A DNA stretch of 64,000 bases from Caulobacteraceae bacterium (GTDB lineage Bacteria; Pseudomonadota; Alphaproteobacteria; Caulobacterales; Caulobacteraceae). Positions 17,325 to 25,724 of this stretch are shown here, piece by piece. A model generated the notes under the pieces. It made no database searches and was not told the origin of the DNA. It saw nothing but the letters and a program-made list of their open reading frames with translations. The position numbers were made by a program, and so were the translations under genes. Position 1 is the stretch's first letter. Each line of letters opens with the position of its first letter. The stretch covers positions 62,001 to 126,000 of the forward strand of contig CANJLK010000004.1 of assembly GCA_947475465.1 (NCBI GenBank), written 5' to 3'.

Positions 17325-17681
17325 ATGAGAAAGTCTCTCGCGGCCGCTATGGCGGCCATCACCTTCGGCGGCGCGGTCGCCGCCGCTGCGGTTCCCGCCG
17401 AGGCCCGCCCCTACGACCACTACGGCTACCGTGGCGGCCACAACAGCCGGGGCAACGACGGCGCAGCCATTGTCGCGGGGATCGCGGGCCTTGCGATCGG
17501 CGCGGCCCTGGCGGACAGCGGCAACCACAGCTACGGGCACCGCGCCGGCTACTATCCCCGTCCGGCCTACGGCTATGGCTATGGCTACGCCGCACCCTAC
17601 GCGGTGTGCGAAAGCAGCCGGTGGGTCTGGGACCCCTACCTGCGGCGCAACGTCCTCATTCGCGAGCGCTATGCGTGCTAG
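17325..17681 (+). CDS. Small exported Gly/Tyr-rich protein of unknown function
   Basis: Protein of 118 residues with a signal peptide (MRKSLAAAMAAITFGG to AEA). A glycine-zipper-like hydrophobic stretch follows (AAIVAGIAGLAIGAALADSG), then a tyrosine/glycine-rich part with YGYGYGY, and a C-terminus with two cysteines (YAVCESS, RYAC) that could form a disulphide. ATG 17325 has GGAGG five bases upstream. The glycine zipper suggests an envelope-associated protein. It is convergent with the next gene with no base between the two stop codons (TAG then CTA). I do not recognise a named family. Confidence 0.75.
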   Translation: MRKSLAAAMAAITFGGAVAAAAVPAEARPYDHYGYRGGHNSRGNDGAAIVAGIAGLAIGAALADSGNHSYGHRAGYYPRPAYGYGYGYAAPYAVCESSRWVWDPYLRRNVLIRERYAC

Positions 17682-18827
17682 CTAGTCCTCGGCTGTGAAG
17701 GTGAGGCCGGCGTTCGCCGAAAGCCGGTCCACCAGCCGCCGCCCCATGGCCGCGCCCGGCGTCCAGACCCCACCGGGCGTATCCGTGGCCTCGGCGATCA
17801 GGCAGATCGCCGCTTCGGCCAGGATCTTGGATGTCGAGCCGTAGCCCGGGTCGCGGTCTCCCTTGACCGACACCTTCACCTTTTCGCCGTCCGCACCGAC
17901 GCCGATGAAGGCGATGTCGTAGAACCCGGCCTCGCGCTCCGCCTTGCTCGGCCCTTCGCCGGGCTGCGGCGCGGCGCCCGGATCGAAGGCCGTCGGCGCA
18001 TCGGGGTTCACCACCACCATCTCGTCGTAGACGAAGTCCACGCCCCAGGGATGGTCCATGAGGGCGTTCGACCGGTGCACGTTCTTGGTGTTGATGACCG
18101 CCATCATGAACGGCCCGACCTCCGCGCCGAGGTCATGGTCGTGCTCCACCTTGTCGCCCCGCGGCTGTTCCGGGCCCTTGAAGCCGGGCGTCAGGGCGAA
18201 GGGATCGATCATCAGGCCGAACAGCGACGGATCCTTGCCGATCGCCGCCATGGTCGCCGCCCCGCTGGCCGCCGTGCCGCCCGAAAGTCCGCCGCGCATC
18301 GCCCGAATGCGGCCCTTCACCCGCGGCAGATAGCGACCGAACCTGGCCTTGGCGGTTTCCTCGCAGAACCACACGCCCAGTTCGAACGGAATGGAATCGA
18401 AGCCGCAGGAGTGGACGATCCGCGCACCCGACGCCTTGGCGGCCGCCTCGTGAGCATCGATGACCTTGCGCATCCAGTTGGGCTCGCCGCAGAGGTCCAG
18501 GTAGTCGACCCCCGCCGCGACGCAGGCCGCCACAAGCTTGTCGCCATATAGCTGATAGGGCCCAACCGTAGTCACGATCGCCTTGGCGCGGCCGACCATG
18601 GCGTCCAGGGAGGCTGGATCGTCGGCGTCGGCGACCACCAGGGGTGTCTCGGGCGGCGCGTTCATGGCGTCGCGGACTTCAACCAGCTTGGCGGCGCTGC
18701 GCCCGGCCATAGCCCATTTCACCTGACCGCCGACGCCATAGCGCTGCGCCAGATACTCGGCCACCAGGCGGCCGGTGTAGCCTGTGGCGCCATAGACGAT
18801 GATGTCGAACTCGGCGTTGCGGTTCAT
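17682..18827 (-). CDS. Saccharopine dehydrogenase-like NAD(P)-binding protein
   Basis: Protein of about 381 residues with an N-terminal Rossmann fold: DIIVYGATGYTGRLVAEYLA (residues 7-26) contains the GxxGxxG nucleotide loop. TVGPYQLYGDKLVAACVAAG and VDYLDLCGE follow, typical of the saccharopine-dehydrogenase / trans-acting enoyl reductase family. Those enzymes act on lipids or amino acids, but most bacterial members of this size have no proven substrate. ATG 18827 is chosen because the conserved fold begins here; upstream frame is antisense to the helicase gene. It is divergent from the DEXH helicase across 123 bases. Confidence 0.85.
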   Translation of the reverse strand: MNRNAEFDIIVYGATGYTGRLVAEYLAQRYGVGGQVKWAMAGRSAAKLVEVRDAMNAPPETPLVVADADDPASLDAMVGRAKAIVTTVGPYQLYGDKLVAACVAAGVDYLDLCGEPNWMRKVIDAHEAAAKASGARIVHSCGFDSIPFELGVWFCEETAKARFGRYLPRVKGRIRAMRGGLSGGTAASGAATMAAIGKDPSLFGLMIDPFALTPGFKGPEQPRGDKVEHDHDLGAEVGPFMMAVINTKNVHRSNALMDHPWGVDFVYDEMVVVNPDAPTAFDPGAAPQPGEGPSKAEREAGFYDIAFIGVGADGEKVKVSVKGDRDPGYGSTSKILAEAAICLIAEATDTPGGVWTPGAAMGRRLVDRLSANAGLTFTAED

Positions 18828-18940
18828 GGCGGCGTTTCCTCCGGCGCAAGGGCCGCCACCTTGCCGAGGAACTGCGGCGCGGCAAGGGCGCCGTGGCGTC
18901 AGCCATCTGGGATGGACGGATGAAACGGAACGGGAACATG

Positions 18941-18946
18941 TTATAG
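18941..18946 (+). promoter_or_regulatory. Possible -10 element directly before the helicase start
   Basis: TTATAG ends four bases before ATG 18951. If it acts as a -10 box, transcription would begin at or next to the start codon and the mRNA would be leaderless. No convincing -35 is seen, so this is tentative. Confidence 0.2.
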
Positions 18947-18953
18947 GGCGATG

Positions 18954-21446
18954 ATGGCCGACAGCGCGGTCCCCGCCGCCGATCTTCTCCCGCCGCAATT
19001 CGCCGACTGGTTCGCCAAGCGGGGCTGGAGCCCTCGCGCCCACCAACTGGCGATGATCGAGCGCGCACAGGCGCTCCGCGACGCCCTGCTGATCGCGCCC
19101 ACGGGCGGCGGCAAGACCCTGGCCGGGTTCCTGCCCAGCCTGATCGAGCTCGCCGAACGGCCGCCCGCCAATGCCCCGCGCGGCTTGCATACCCTCTACA
19201 TCTCACCGCTCAAGGCCCTGGCGGTTGACGTCGAGCGCAACCTAAACGCCCCGATCCTGCAGATGGGCCTGCCTATCGTGGCCGAGAGCCGCACCGGCGA
19301 TACCGGTGTTTCGCGCCGCCAGCGCCAGCGGGTGAAGCCGCCGGACATCCTGCTGACCACGCCCGAACAGCTGGCGCTCCTCTGCGCCTGGGAGGGCGCA
19401 AGGCTCTATTTCGAGAACCTGCGCTGCATCGTCCTCGACGAGATCCATACCCTGCATGCCTCCAAGCGTGGCGACCTGCTGGCCCTCGACATCGCGCGCA
19501 TCCAGCAGTTCGCGCCCGACCTGCGCCGTGTCGGGCTCTCGGCGACCGTCGACGATCCCGAGGTCATCAAAGCCTGGATGAGCGATCATTCGAAGGGCGG
19601 AAACGCTTCGGTCGACCTGGTGCGCGGACCGCCGGGGGCCGAGCCCATCGTCGACGTCCTGCTGTCAGAGGGGCGCGTGCCCTGGGCCGGCCACACCGCC
19701 CAGCACGCCATGGCCGAAGTCTATGAGACGATCAAGACCGCGCGCATCGCGCTCGTCTTCGTCAACACCCGCTTCCAGGCCGAGTTCGCCTTCCAGGAAC
19801 TCTGGCGGCTGAACGAGGACAGCCTGCCCATCGCCCTCCACCACGGCAGCCTCGCCGCCGAGCAGCGGCGCAAGGTCGAGGCCGCCATGGCCCGCGGCGA
19901 ACTTCGCGCCGTGGTGTGCACCTCGACCCTCGACCTCGGCATCGACTGGGGCGATGTGGACCTGGTGATCCAGCTGGCCTCGCCGAAGGGCGCCAGCCGC
20001 ATGGTCCAGCGGATCGGCCGCGCCAACCACCGGCTGGACGAGCCCAGCCGGGCGATCTTCGTGCCGGCCAACCGCTTCGAGATGCTGGAGTGCCAGGCGG
20101 CCCGCGAAGCCATAGCCGAGAACAGGCTGGACGGCGATCCACCCAGGGTCGGCGCCCTCGATGTCCTGGCCCAGCATGTCATGGGCTGCGCCTGTTCCGA
20201 GCCCTTCGATATCCTGAAGCTCTACGACGAGGTCAGGTCGTCAGGTCCCTACCGCGATCTCCTCTGGGAAGACTTCGAGCAGGTCGTCGATTTCGTCTCC
20301 ACGGGCGGCTATGCGCTTAAGAATTACGACCGCTTCCGCCGCATCGTGAACGGCCCGGACGGCCTTTGGCGGGTGCGCAACCTGGAGACCGCCCAGCGCC
20401 ACCGGCTTAACGTCGGGGCCATCGTCTCGCCCGCCATGCTGTCGGTCCGCATCGCCATGCGCGGCGGCCCCAATGGTCTAGCAAGAGGGGGCGGGCGCAA
20501 GGTGGGCGAGATCGAGGAAGGCATGGTCGAGATGCTGGAGCCCGGCGAGACCTTCGTCTTCGCGGGCCAGGTCTGGCGGCTGATGGGCGTGACCAACCTC
20601 GACGTGCTGGTCCAGCCGGCGCCCGCGTCCGATCCCAAGATGCCGTCCTGGGGCGGCTCGAAGTTTGCGCTCTCGACCTACCTGGCGCTGCGGGTCCGTC
20701 AGCTGATGACAGACCAGGCCCACTGGCAGGTCCTGCCGTCGGACGTGCGCGAATGGCTTGAGGCGCAGCGCGACCGCTCCCTGATCCCGGGCGCCGACGA
20801 GATGCTGCTGGAGACCTTCCCGCGTGGCCGGCGCCACTTCATGGTGGTCTATCCGTTCGAGGGCCGGCTGGCGCACACGACGCTGGCCATGCTGCTGACC
20901 CGGCGGCTGGAGAGGCTGGGGGCCGGTCCCCTCGGCTTCGTGTGCAACGACTACGCCATGGCCATCTGGGCCTTGAACCCCCTGGATGAGGTCGATTTCG
21001 CCGAGCTGTTCGACCAGGACATGCTGGGCGACGATCTGGAATCCTGGCTGGCGGACAGTTTCATGATGAAGCGGGCCTTCAAGGGCTGCGCGATCATCGC
21101 CGGCCTGATCGAGCGGCGCTTTCCGGGAGATCAGCAGAAGTCGGGACGCCAGATCACCTTTTCCACCGACCTGATCTACGACGTGCTCCGCCGTCACCAG
21201 CCGGACCACCTGCTGCTGCGCTGCGCCAGGGACGATGCGGCGACCGGCCTCATCGACGTGGCCCGGCTGGGCGCCATGCTGGCGCGGATCAAGGGGCGAA
21301 TCCGCCACAGCCCTCTCGACCACCTCTCGCCCTTTTCCGTCCCGATCCTGCTGGAGATCGGTAAGGAGCGCAGTCCGGGCCATGCTGGCGAGGCCATGAT
21401 CCTGAGGGAAGCCGAGGAAGACCTGATCGCCGAGGCCTTGCAGTGA
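18954..21446 (+). CDS. Ligase-associated DNA damage response DEXH-box helicase (Lhr-like)
   Basis: Superfamily 2 helicase of about 830 residues. Motif I is APTGGGKT (about residues 47-54), motif II DEIH (162-165, in IVLDEIHTLHASKRGD), motif III LSATV, with LVFVNTRFQAE, LHHGSL and QRIGRANHR in the second RecA domain; an Lhr-type C-terminal region follows. The start may be ATG 18951 or ATG 18954; AGGG is five bases before the second. The gene overlaps pdeM by four bases. In many bacteria this pair is encoded with an ATP-dependent DNA ligase and an exonuclease as a repair set, but neither is in this window. Confidence 0.93.
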   Translation: MADSAVPAADLLPPQFADWFAKRGWSPRAHQLAMIERAQALRDALLIAPTGGGKTLAGFLPSLIELAERPPANAPRGLHTLYISPLKALAVDVERNLNAPILQMGLPIVAESRTGDTGVSRRQRQRVKPPDILLTTPEQLALLCAWEGARLYFENLRCIVLDEIHTLHASKRGDLLALDIARIQQFAPDLRRVGLSATVDDPEVIKAWMSDHSKGGNASVDLVRGPPGAEPIVDVLLSEGRVPWAGHTAQHAMAEVYETIKTARIALVFVNTRFQAEFAFQELWRLNEDSLPIALHHGSLAAEQRRKVEAAMARGELRAVVCTSTLDLGIDWGDVDLVIQLASPKGASRMVQRIGRANHRLDEPSRAIFVPANRFEMLECQAAREAIAENRLDGDPPRVGALDVLAQHVMGCACSEPFDILKLYDEVRSSGPYRDLLWEDFEQVVDFVSTGGYALKNYDRFRRIVNGPDGLWRVRNLETAQRHRLNVGAIVSPAMLSVRIAMRGGPNGLARGGGRKVGEIEEGMVEMLEPGETFVFAGQVWRLMGVTNLDVLVQPAPASDPKMPSWGGSKFALSTYLALRVRQLMTDQAHWQVLPSDVREWLEAQRDRSLIPGADEMLLETFPRGRRHFMVVYPFEGRLAHTTLAMLLTRRLERLGAGPLGFVCNDYAMAIWALNPLDEVDFAELFDQDMLGDDLESWLADSFMMKRAFKGCAIIAGLIERRFPGDQQKSGRQITFSTDLIYDVLRRHQPDHLLLRCARDDAATGLIDVARLGAMLARIKGRIRHSPLDHLSPFSVPILLEIGKERSPGHAGEAMILREAEEDLIAEALQ

Positions 21447-22177
21447 ACGTCCCCTCCCAAACGGCAACCTTCAGCTACGCCTTCCAGGCCAGCATCTGCG
21501 GCGGCCTGCGGACCCGCGTCGCGGGAGCGGACGCCCTGCTGCGCCTGTCCGGCGCCCTGTGGCTGGAGGCCGAGCGCGCCCTGGTGGTCGCCGATCTGCA
21601 CCTGGAAAAGGGCAGCGCCTATGCCGCCCGCGGCCAGATGCTGCCGCCGTACGACACGCGCGAAACCCTCGGCCGTCTGAACCAGGAGGTCGAGGTCCTG
21701 TCGCCTTCGGTCGTCGTCCTGCTGGGCGACACCTTTCACGATCGCCGCTCGGAGGGCCGCCTCGCGCCGGACGACGTCGAGCGCCTGCGTAAGGTCGGCC
21801 TCGGCCGCACTCTGGTGTGGGTGGTCGGCAACCACGACGCCGACGGCCCACGGGCCCTGCCCGGCGAGGTGGCCGACGAACTGGAGCTCTGCGGCCTGAC
21901 CTTGCGCCACGAACCGCAGCCCGGGACCCAGCCCGGGGAGGTCGCCGGCCACCTGCACCCGGCCGCCCGGGTCAGGGCGGCCGGCGGCAGCGTTCGCCGC
22001 CGCTGTTTCATCACCGACGCCGAGCGAGCGATCCTGCCGGCGTTCGGCGCCTACGCCGGTGGACTCAACGTGCGCGACAAGGCCTTTTCCGGCCTGTTCG
22101 CGCGGTCGCCCCTCGCTGCGGCCCTGGGGCGCGAGCGCGTGCACGCCGTCGGCTGGCGGTCGTTGGCCGGCGACTAG
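21443..22177 (+). CDS. pdeM: Ligase-associated DNA damage response endonuclease PdeM
   Basis: Calcineurin-like metallophosphoesterase of 244 residues. The metal-binding motifs occur in order: VADLHLEKG (about residues 49-57), LLGDTFHD (about 93-100), VVGNHDADG (about 130-138) and GHLHPAA (about 171-177). This spacing is typical of PdeM, a phosphodiesterase/endonuclease partner of the Lhr-type helicase. The start is GTG 21443, overlapping the helicase stop as GTGA, so the two are translationally coupled. All metal ligands visible to me are intact. Confidence 0.92.
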   Translation: MNVPSQTATFSYAFQASICGGLRTRVAGADALLRLSGALWLEAERALVVADLHLEKGSAYAARGQMLPPYDTRETLGRLNQEVEVLSPSVVVLLGDTFHDRRSEGRLAPDDVERLRKVGLGRTLVWVVGNHDADGPRALPGEVADELELCGLTLRHEPQPGTQPGEVAGHLHPAARVRAAGGSVRRRCFITDAERAILPAFGAYAGGLNVRDKAFSGLFARSPLAAALGRERVHAVGWRSLAGD

Positions 22178-22231
22178 ATGCCGCGCAGAACACGGATGCG
22201 GGCGAAGCCCACTTATGGCTAAGCTTGCGCG

Positions 22232-22756
22232 ATGACGAACACCGCCACGCCGCGTCCGCAGCAGACTCCCGTGACCGCCGTCGCGGTGATCGGCAGTTCG
22301 GCTGTCCTGTTGTTGGCGACGGCGGCCCTGCTCAATGCGCTTCTGCGCCAGGCTCCCCTTCCGGCCGACCTGCGCAACGCCGCGGTCCAGGCGCACCTTG
22401 TCTCCGTTCTGCTGGCCCTGCCGCTCGGCATATCGCAACTGGTGCTGCGCAAGGGCACGGGGCGACACCGCATCGTCGGCTATGTCTGGCTTGGCCTGAT
22501 GGTCTTCACCGCCCTGGTGAGCTTCGCGGTGCACACGATCAATCCGGGCGGCCTCAGCCCGATCCACATCTTCTCCGTCCTGACACTGGTGGCGGCCCCC
22601 GGGATCGCCTGGTCGGCCCGTCATGGCCAGGTCGCCCGGCACCGCCGCGCCGTCCTGGGCCTGATCATCGGCGGCCTTGTGATCGCCGGCCTGTTCACCT
22701 TCGCGCCCGGCCGTATCCTCGGCGAATTGCTGGGCCGGCTGCTGCACGGCGGCTGA
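22232..22756 (+). CDS. DUF2306-type membrane protein
   Basis: Inner-membrane protein of 174 residues with four predicted helices: TAVAVIGSSAVLLLATAALL, AHLVSVLLALPLGISQLVL, VGYVWLGLMVFTALVSFAV and a last pair around HIFSVLTLVAAPGIAWS and LGLIIGGLVIAGLFTFAPG. KGTGRHRIVGYVW and ARHGQVARHRRAVLG are the conserved basic loops of the family, whose function is unknown. Histidines within and near the helices (HTINPGG, IHIF) could bind haem or metal; that is speculation. No clear ribosome site precedes ATG 22232. Confidence 0.8.
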   Translation: MTNTATPRPQQTPVTAVAVIGSSAVLLLATAALLNALLRQAPLPADLRNAAVQAHLVSVLLALPLGISQLVLRKGTGRHRIVGYVWLGLMVFTALVSFAVHTINPGGLSPIHIFSVLTLVAAPGIAWSARHGQVARHRRAVLGLIIGGLVIAGLFTFAPGRILGELLGRLLHGG

Positions 22757-22767
22757 ACGGGCCGCCG
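22747..22767 (+). terminator. Hairpin at the end of the DUF2306 gene
   Basis: Perfect 7-bp stem cggcggc / gccgccg with a seven-base loop overlaps the stop codon of the DUF2306 gene. No T-run follows, so it is a modest terminator candidate. Confidence 0.35.
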
Positions 22768-22775
22768 CAACCAGA

Positions 22776-22796
22776 TACCCCTCTGATTAGGGGGTA
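22776..22796. promoter_or_regulatory. NarL/FixJ-like inverted repeat upstream of the PEP-CTERM gene
   Basis: TACCCC-9-GGGGTA, about 157 bases upstream of the PEP-CTERM start. The left arm reads TACCCCT, which fits the heptamer bound by NarL-type LuxR-HTH regulators, and the right arm is its complement. Placement in a promoter region makes it a credible operator. Confidence 0.4.
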
Positions 22797-22952
22797 AGTT
22801 ACGGGTTTTATTGATACTTTATCCCTCCTTAGGCGAACCGGCTTGCGGATTCCACCGGCCCTGTCCAGCGTGGATGTCGCCGGCCCGGGGTTCTCAGCGG
22901 CCGCAACCTTTGCATTAGGCGCCTCAGGGGCGTCGCAACTTCGGAGCGGGCG

Positions 22953-23627
22953 ATGAACCGGAAAATCCTGTGGGCCACGGCGGCCGTTGCGATGATCCTT
23001 GGACTGGGCGCAGCATCTGCTCAGGCGGCCACCTACGATCTCACGCTGAGCGGTGACGTCGGCGGCTTCAGCGAATCTGAGTTCGACTTCAGCGGCCTGC
23101 ATTTCCACAACTTCTCGGTCGGCCTGAGTGGGCTCAATGCCGACAACGCGATCACCGTGGCGCAGGGCGACCAGATCCACGCGACCGTCAATTTTAACGG
23201 CGAATACACGATCCCCGTCTCGCAGGTTCGGACCGACATCCTCCACTACCTGTTCGGCTCGTCCTTCCCGGACGAGAACACCGGCGTGAACGGGACCTTC
23301 AATTTCTATGACGGCGCGACGCTGGTGAACACGTTCGGCTACAGCAGCACCACCTCAGGCCAAATGTCGAGCTTTGCTGCTGTCTTCCCGCCCAGCAACG
23401 GCGCCTTCACCTTCGACTCCTTCACCAACAACTTCACGATCAGTTCGCTGGGTACGCCGGCGACGCTCGACGCATCGTCCTTCACCTATTCGCTCGTCAG
23501 CGATGCCTCGACCCCCGCCCCGATCCCCGAGCCTGCCGCCTGGGCGCTGATGCTGGCGGGCTTCGGCGGCATTGGCGCGGTCCTTCGCCTGGCCCGCCGC
23601 AACGGCGGGGCGCTGGCGTCGATCTAG
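22953..23627 (+). CDS. PEP-CTERM sorted exported protein
   Basis: Secreted protein of 224 residues: a signal peptide (ILWATAAVAMILGLGAASAQA), a beta-rich body with FNFYDGATLVNTFGYSS, and a C-terminal sorting signal. The tail reads PEPAAWALMLAGFGGIG followed by VLRLARR, that is PEP motif, membrane helix and basic cluster, which exosortase would recognise and cleave. ATG 22953 has GGAG six bases upstream. No exosortase or polysaccharide gene is in the window, so the sorting enzyme must be elsewhere. The stop overlaps the stop of the convergent CPBP protease gene by four bases. Confidence 0.9.
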   Translation: MNRKILWATAAVAMILGLGAASAQAATYDLTLSGDVGGFSESEFDFSGLHFHNFSVGLSGLNADNAITVAQGDQIHATVNFNGEYTIPVSQVRTDILHYLFGSSFPDENTGVNGTFNFYDGATLVNTFGYSSTTSGQMSSFAAVFPPSNGAFTFDSFTNNFTISSLGTPATLDASSFTYSLVSDASTPAPIPEPAAWALMLAGFGGIGAVLRLARRNGGALASI

Positions 23628-24469
23628 GTCTGGGCCGAGATCCTCGGAACCCCGCCCAGCCGCAGCAGCAGCACCATCACGGCGAAGGCGGCGAGCGGGG
23701 TGATCGCGCCGAATTCGGCGACCAGCCAGGGCGTCGCCGGCGTCGGAACCACCGCCGGGCCGAACAGGTCCAGGATGAAGGCGTTGTGGGCGGCATGGGC
23801 GAGCGCCGCCGGCCAAAGGCTGGCTGAGCGCAGACGTAACCAAGCCAGGATCACCGAGACAGGAAACAGCATTGCGGCGAACGCCAGAAGCGACATCCAC
23901 AGGGGTGTTTCCGCCGGCCGATAGCCTGTGGTCAGCAGGATCGGCAGATGGAAGGCGAACCAGATCAGCCAACTCACCGTCGCCACGCCCCAGAAGCCAA
24001 GGGACCGGGAGAGCGCCGGGACGAGGAAGCCGCGCCAGCCGATCTCTTCACCAAGCGAACCCGCGAGGTTGCCCACCACATCGACAGTCAGCAGGGCCGC
24101 CAGTCCCACCATGGCGTCCGGAGAGAGCCCGTGGCTGGCGGCCGCCTGCGCCCAGCCCGCTGTCGTCCAGCGCCCATGCCCCCCAGCCACGGCGATGACG
24201 AAGGGCGCGCCGCCATAGATCAGGGGCAGTAGGTAGGCCAGTCCGAAATAGCGAGCGGCGCCCAGGCGCCAGCTCAGCCCGGCCAGCGACCGAACGGCGA
24301 TCAGCCTTGTCGCCATGGCCGACAACCCCGGCAGCCACATGCCACCGAGGACAAAGGCGTCGGCATAGGGTCCGGCCAGGCCGCCCAGGCGGACCATCAG
24401 CCATGACATGGGCAGGCCGACGCCGACGATGATCGCCAGGAAGAGGAGGATCTGCCGAGGCGGCGTCAT
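23624..24469 (-). CDS. CPBP-family intramembrane metalloprotease
   Basis: Polytopic membrane protein of 281 residues of the CAAX protease/bacteriocin-processing (Abi) family. The catalytic motifs are visible: EEIGWR (Glu141, Glu142, Arg146) after SLG, then WFAFHLP supplying a histidine, and HAAHNA near residue 220 supplying the last. These are intact, so it is probably an active glutamic-type intramembrane protease; the substrate is unknown. It starts seven bases after the DUF3429 stop on the same strand and is likely the last gene of the tauE operon. Its 3' end overlaps the PEP-CTERM gene by four bases. Confidence 0.87.
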   Translation of the reverse strand: MTPPRQILLFLAIIVGVGLPMSWLMVRLGGLAGPYADAFVLGGMWLPGLSAMATRLIAVRSLAGLSWRLGAARYFGLAYLLPLIYGGAPFVIAVAGGHGRWTTAGWAQAAASHGLSPDAMVGLAALLTVDVVGNLAGSLGEEIGWRGFLVPALSRSLGFWGVATVSWLIWFAFHLPILLTTGYRPAETPLWMSLLAFAAMLFPVSVILAWLRLRSASLWPAALAHAAHNAFILDLFGPAVVPTPATPWLVAEFGAITPLAAFAVMVLLLRLGGVPRISAQT

Positions 24470-24476
24470 GCGGCCG

Positions 24477-24968
24477 TCAGGGAATGACCAGGCCTTGCGC
24501 GTGGATCGCCTGGTCCAGACAGACCGCCAGCGACACGCAGGCCGCGACCGTCATGGTGGTGGAGAGCCTGGGATAGCGCGCGGGCACGTCGGGCGCCTGG
24601 TGGTCGAACAGCCATTGGATGAGGAACGCCACGATGCCGCCGCCGATCACCCAGCTGTCAGGAATCCGGTGGCGCGCCAGGAGCAGGCCCCATGCGACCA
24701 CCGGCGAGCCGATGGAGATCAGCAGCCGATAGAGGCGTGGCGTCGCCAGGCCGCTCTCCAGCCCCCAGCGGACCCCGCCCAGGAAAGCCAGGACGATGGC
24801 CGTCCAGGTCAGGATCGCGGTGAGCCCCGGCCGGGCGATTTCCGGCGGGCCCCAACCATAGGCCACAGCCGCGATTGGGAATGGCGCGATGGTCGCGACC
24901 GCGATCGCCCACAGCGGCGCGGGCGCTCGTTCGTAACGGGCCTTGGGCCCCGCCCCGTCGGTCACCAT
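24477..24968 (-). CDS. DUF3429 membrane protein
   Basis: Inner-membrane protein of 163 residues with about five helices, starting LWAIAVATIAPFPIAAVAYG. The segment FLGGVRWGLES (about residues 63-73) is the conserved signature of DUF3429, and FLIQWLFDHQ comes later. The function of the family is not known. The ATG directly abuts the stop of the TIGR02186 gene (TGAATG), and the CPBP protease follows within seven bases, so it belongs to the same transcript. Confidence 0.82.
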   Translation of the reverse strand: MVTDGAGPKARYERAPAPLWAIAVATIAPFPIAAVAYGWGPPEIARPGLTAILTWTAIVLAFLGGVRWGLESGLATPRLYRLLISIGSPVVAWGLLLARHRIPDSWVIGGGIVAFLIQWLFDHQAPDVPARYPRLSTTMTVAACVSLAVCLDQAIHAQGLVIP

Positions 24969-25724
24969 TCAGTCCCTCCGAAACGCAGACGAAGCTCCCC
25001 AGCCCGCCGCCAGCGCGAATGCCATCGCAGCTAGACCGTAGGACCATGGCCCGCGATGGGCCCAAAGGTAAAGACTCCGCTCAGCGCCGACCTTCTCCAC
25101 GCTCAGCGTCCGGAGCCTTTCCGACACCGGCTGTCCGGCTTGGAATAGCACGATCTGGGCCTGGTACTGGCCGATAGGAGCCTCCGCCGGCAGGGCGATC
25201 TCGGCCCGGAACAGGCCGGTGTCGACAAAGCGCACACCGTGTTCATCGACCTTGTAGAGCCCGGATTTCTCCTTGAGGCGGACAACCGCGCGGCGCCAGT
25301 CGAGGTAGTCGGCGCCCAGGCTCGAGACCACCATGTCGCGCACGCCATAGCGGGTTTCGATCCGCTGCTCGGCCGGTGCGTTGATCGGCAGGTGATCGAC
25401 GCCCGCGCCCATTCGCCGCAGGACGCCAAAGCCGGCGATTTCATCGAGGGGACGGTTCGAAGCGGCGATGTAGAAGCCTGGCGCGCCCTGGAACACGACC
25501 GGCCGGCTGTTGACCCAAAGCGGCCCCACCTTGGCCTTGCGGGCAATACGGATCGGCTGCTCTGGGCCGCGCACGATGACAACCACGTCGCTGGCGCGAG
25601 CGCCGGGATCGAAGATCGCCCCGTAGAGCACGATGCGCGTGCCGCGAAATCCCGAATTCACCCTGACCTGGGTCTCGGTCAGGGCCGCGGAAATCGCGGG
25701 GGGCGGCAGGGTGGTCGTGATCAT
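24969..25724 (-). CDS. TIGR02186 family protein, partner of TauE/SafE
   Basis: Protein of 251 residues. The opening NSGFRGTRIVLYGAIFDPG and the later VVVIVRGPEQPIRIARK are typical of the TIGR02186 family, which is regularly encoded beside a TauE/SafE permease. One membrane segment lies at the C-terminus (SYGLAAMAFALAAGW) with a short RRD tail. ATG 25724 overlaps the tauE stop as ATGA. Unlike what I expect for the family, no signal peptide precedes the beta-rich domain; the upstream frame has no alternative start before a stop. It is probably an accessory subunit of the anion exporter. Confidence 0.82.
   Translation of the reverse strand: MITTTLPPPAISAALTETQVRVNSGFRGTRIVLYGAIFDPGARASDVVVIVRGPEQPIRIARKAKVGPLWVNSRPVVFQGAPGFYIAASNRPLDEIAGFGVLRRMGAGVDHLPINAPAEQRIETRYGVRDMVVSSLGADYLDWRRAVVRLKEKSGLYKVDEHGVRFVDTGLFRAEIALPAEAPIGQYQAQIVLFQAGQPVSERLRTLSVEKVGAERSLYLWAHRGPWSYGLAAMAFALAAGWGASSAFRRD

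Noticed and set aside
18915..18950. Possible SOS (LexA) box upstream of the DNA-damage helicase
   Set aside because: GAAC occurs twice, but the copies start only six bases apart. The alphaproteobacterial box needs seven bases between the two GAAC/GTTC words.
21194..22747. Long minus-strand open frame of 517 codons
   Set aside because: It is antisense to the helicase, pdeM and DUF2306 genes, rich in Arg/Gln/Gly without motifs, and an expected by-product of high GC.
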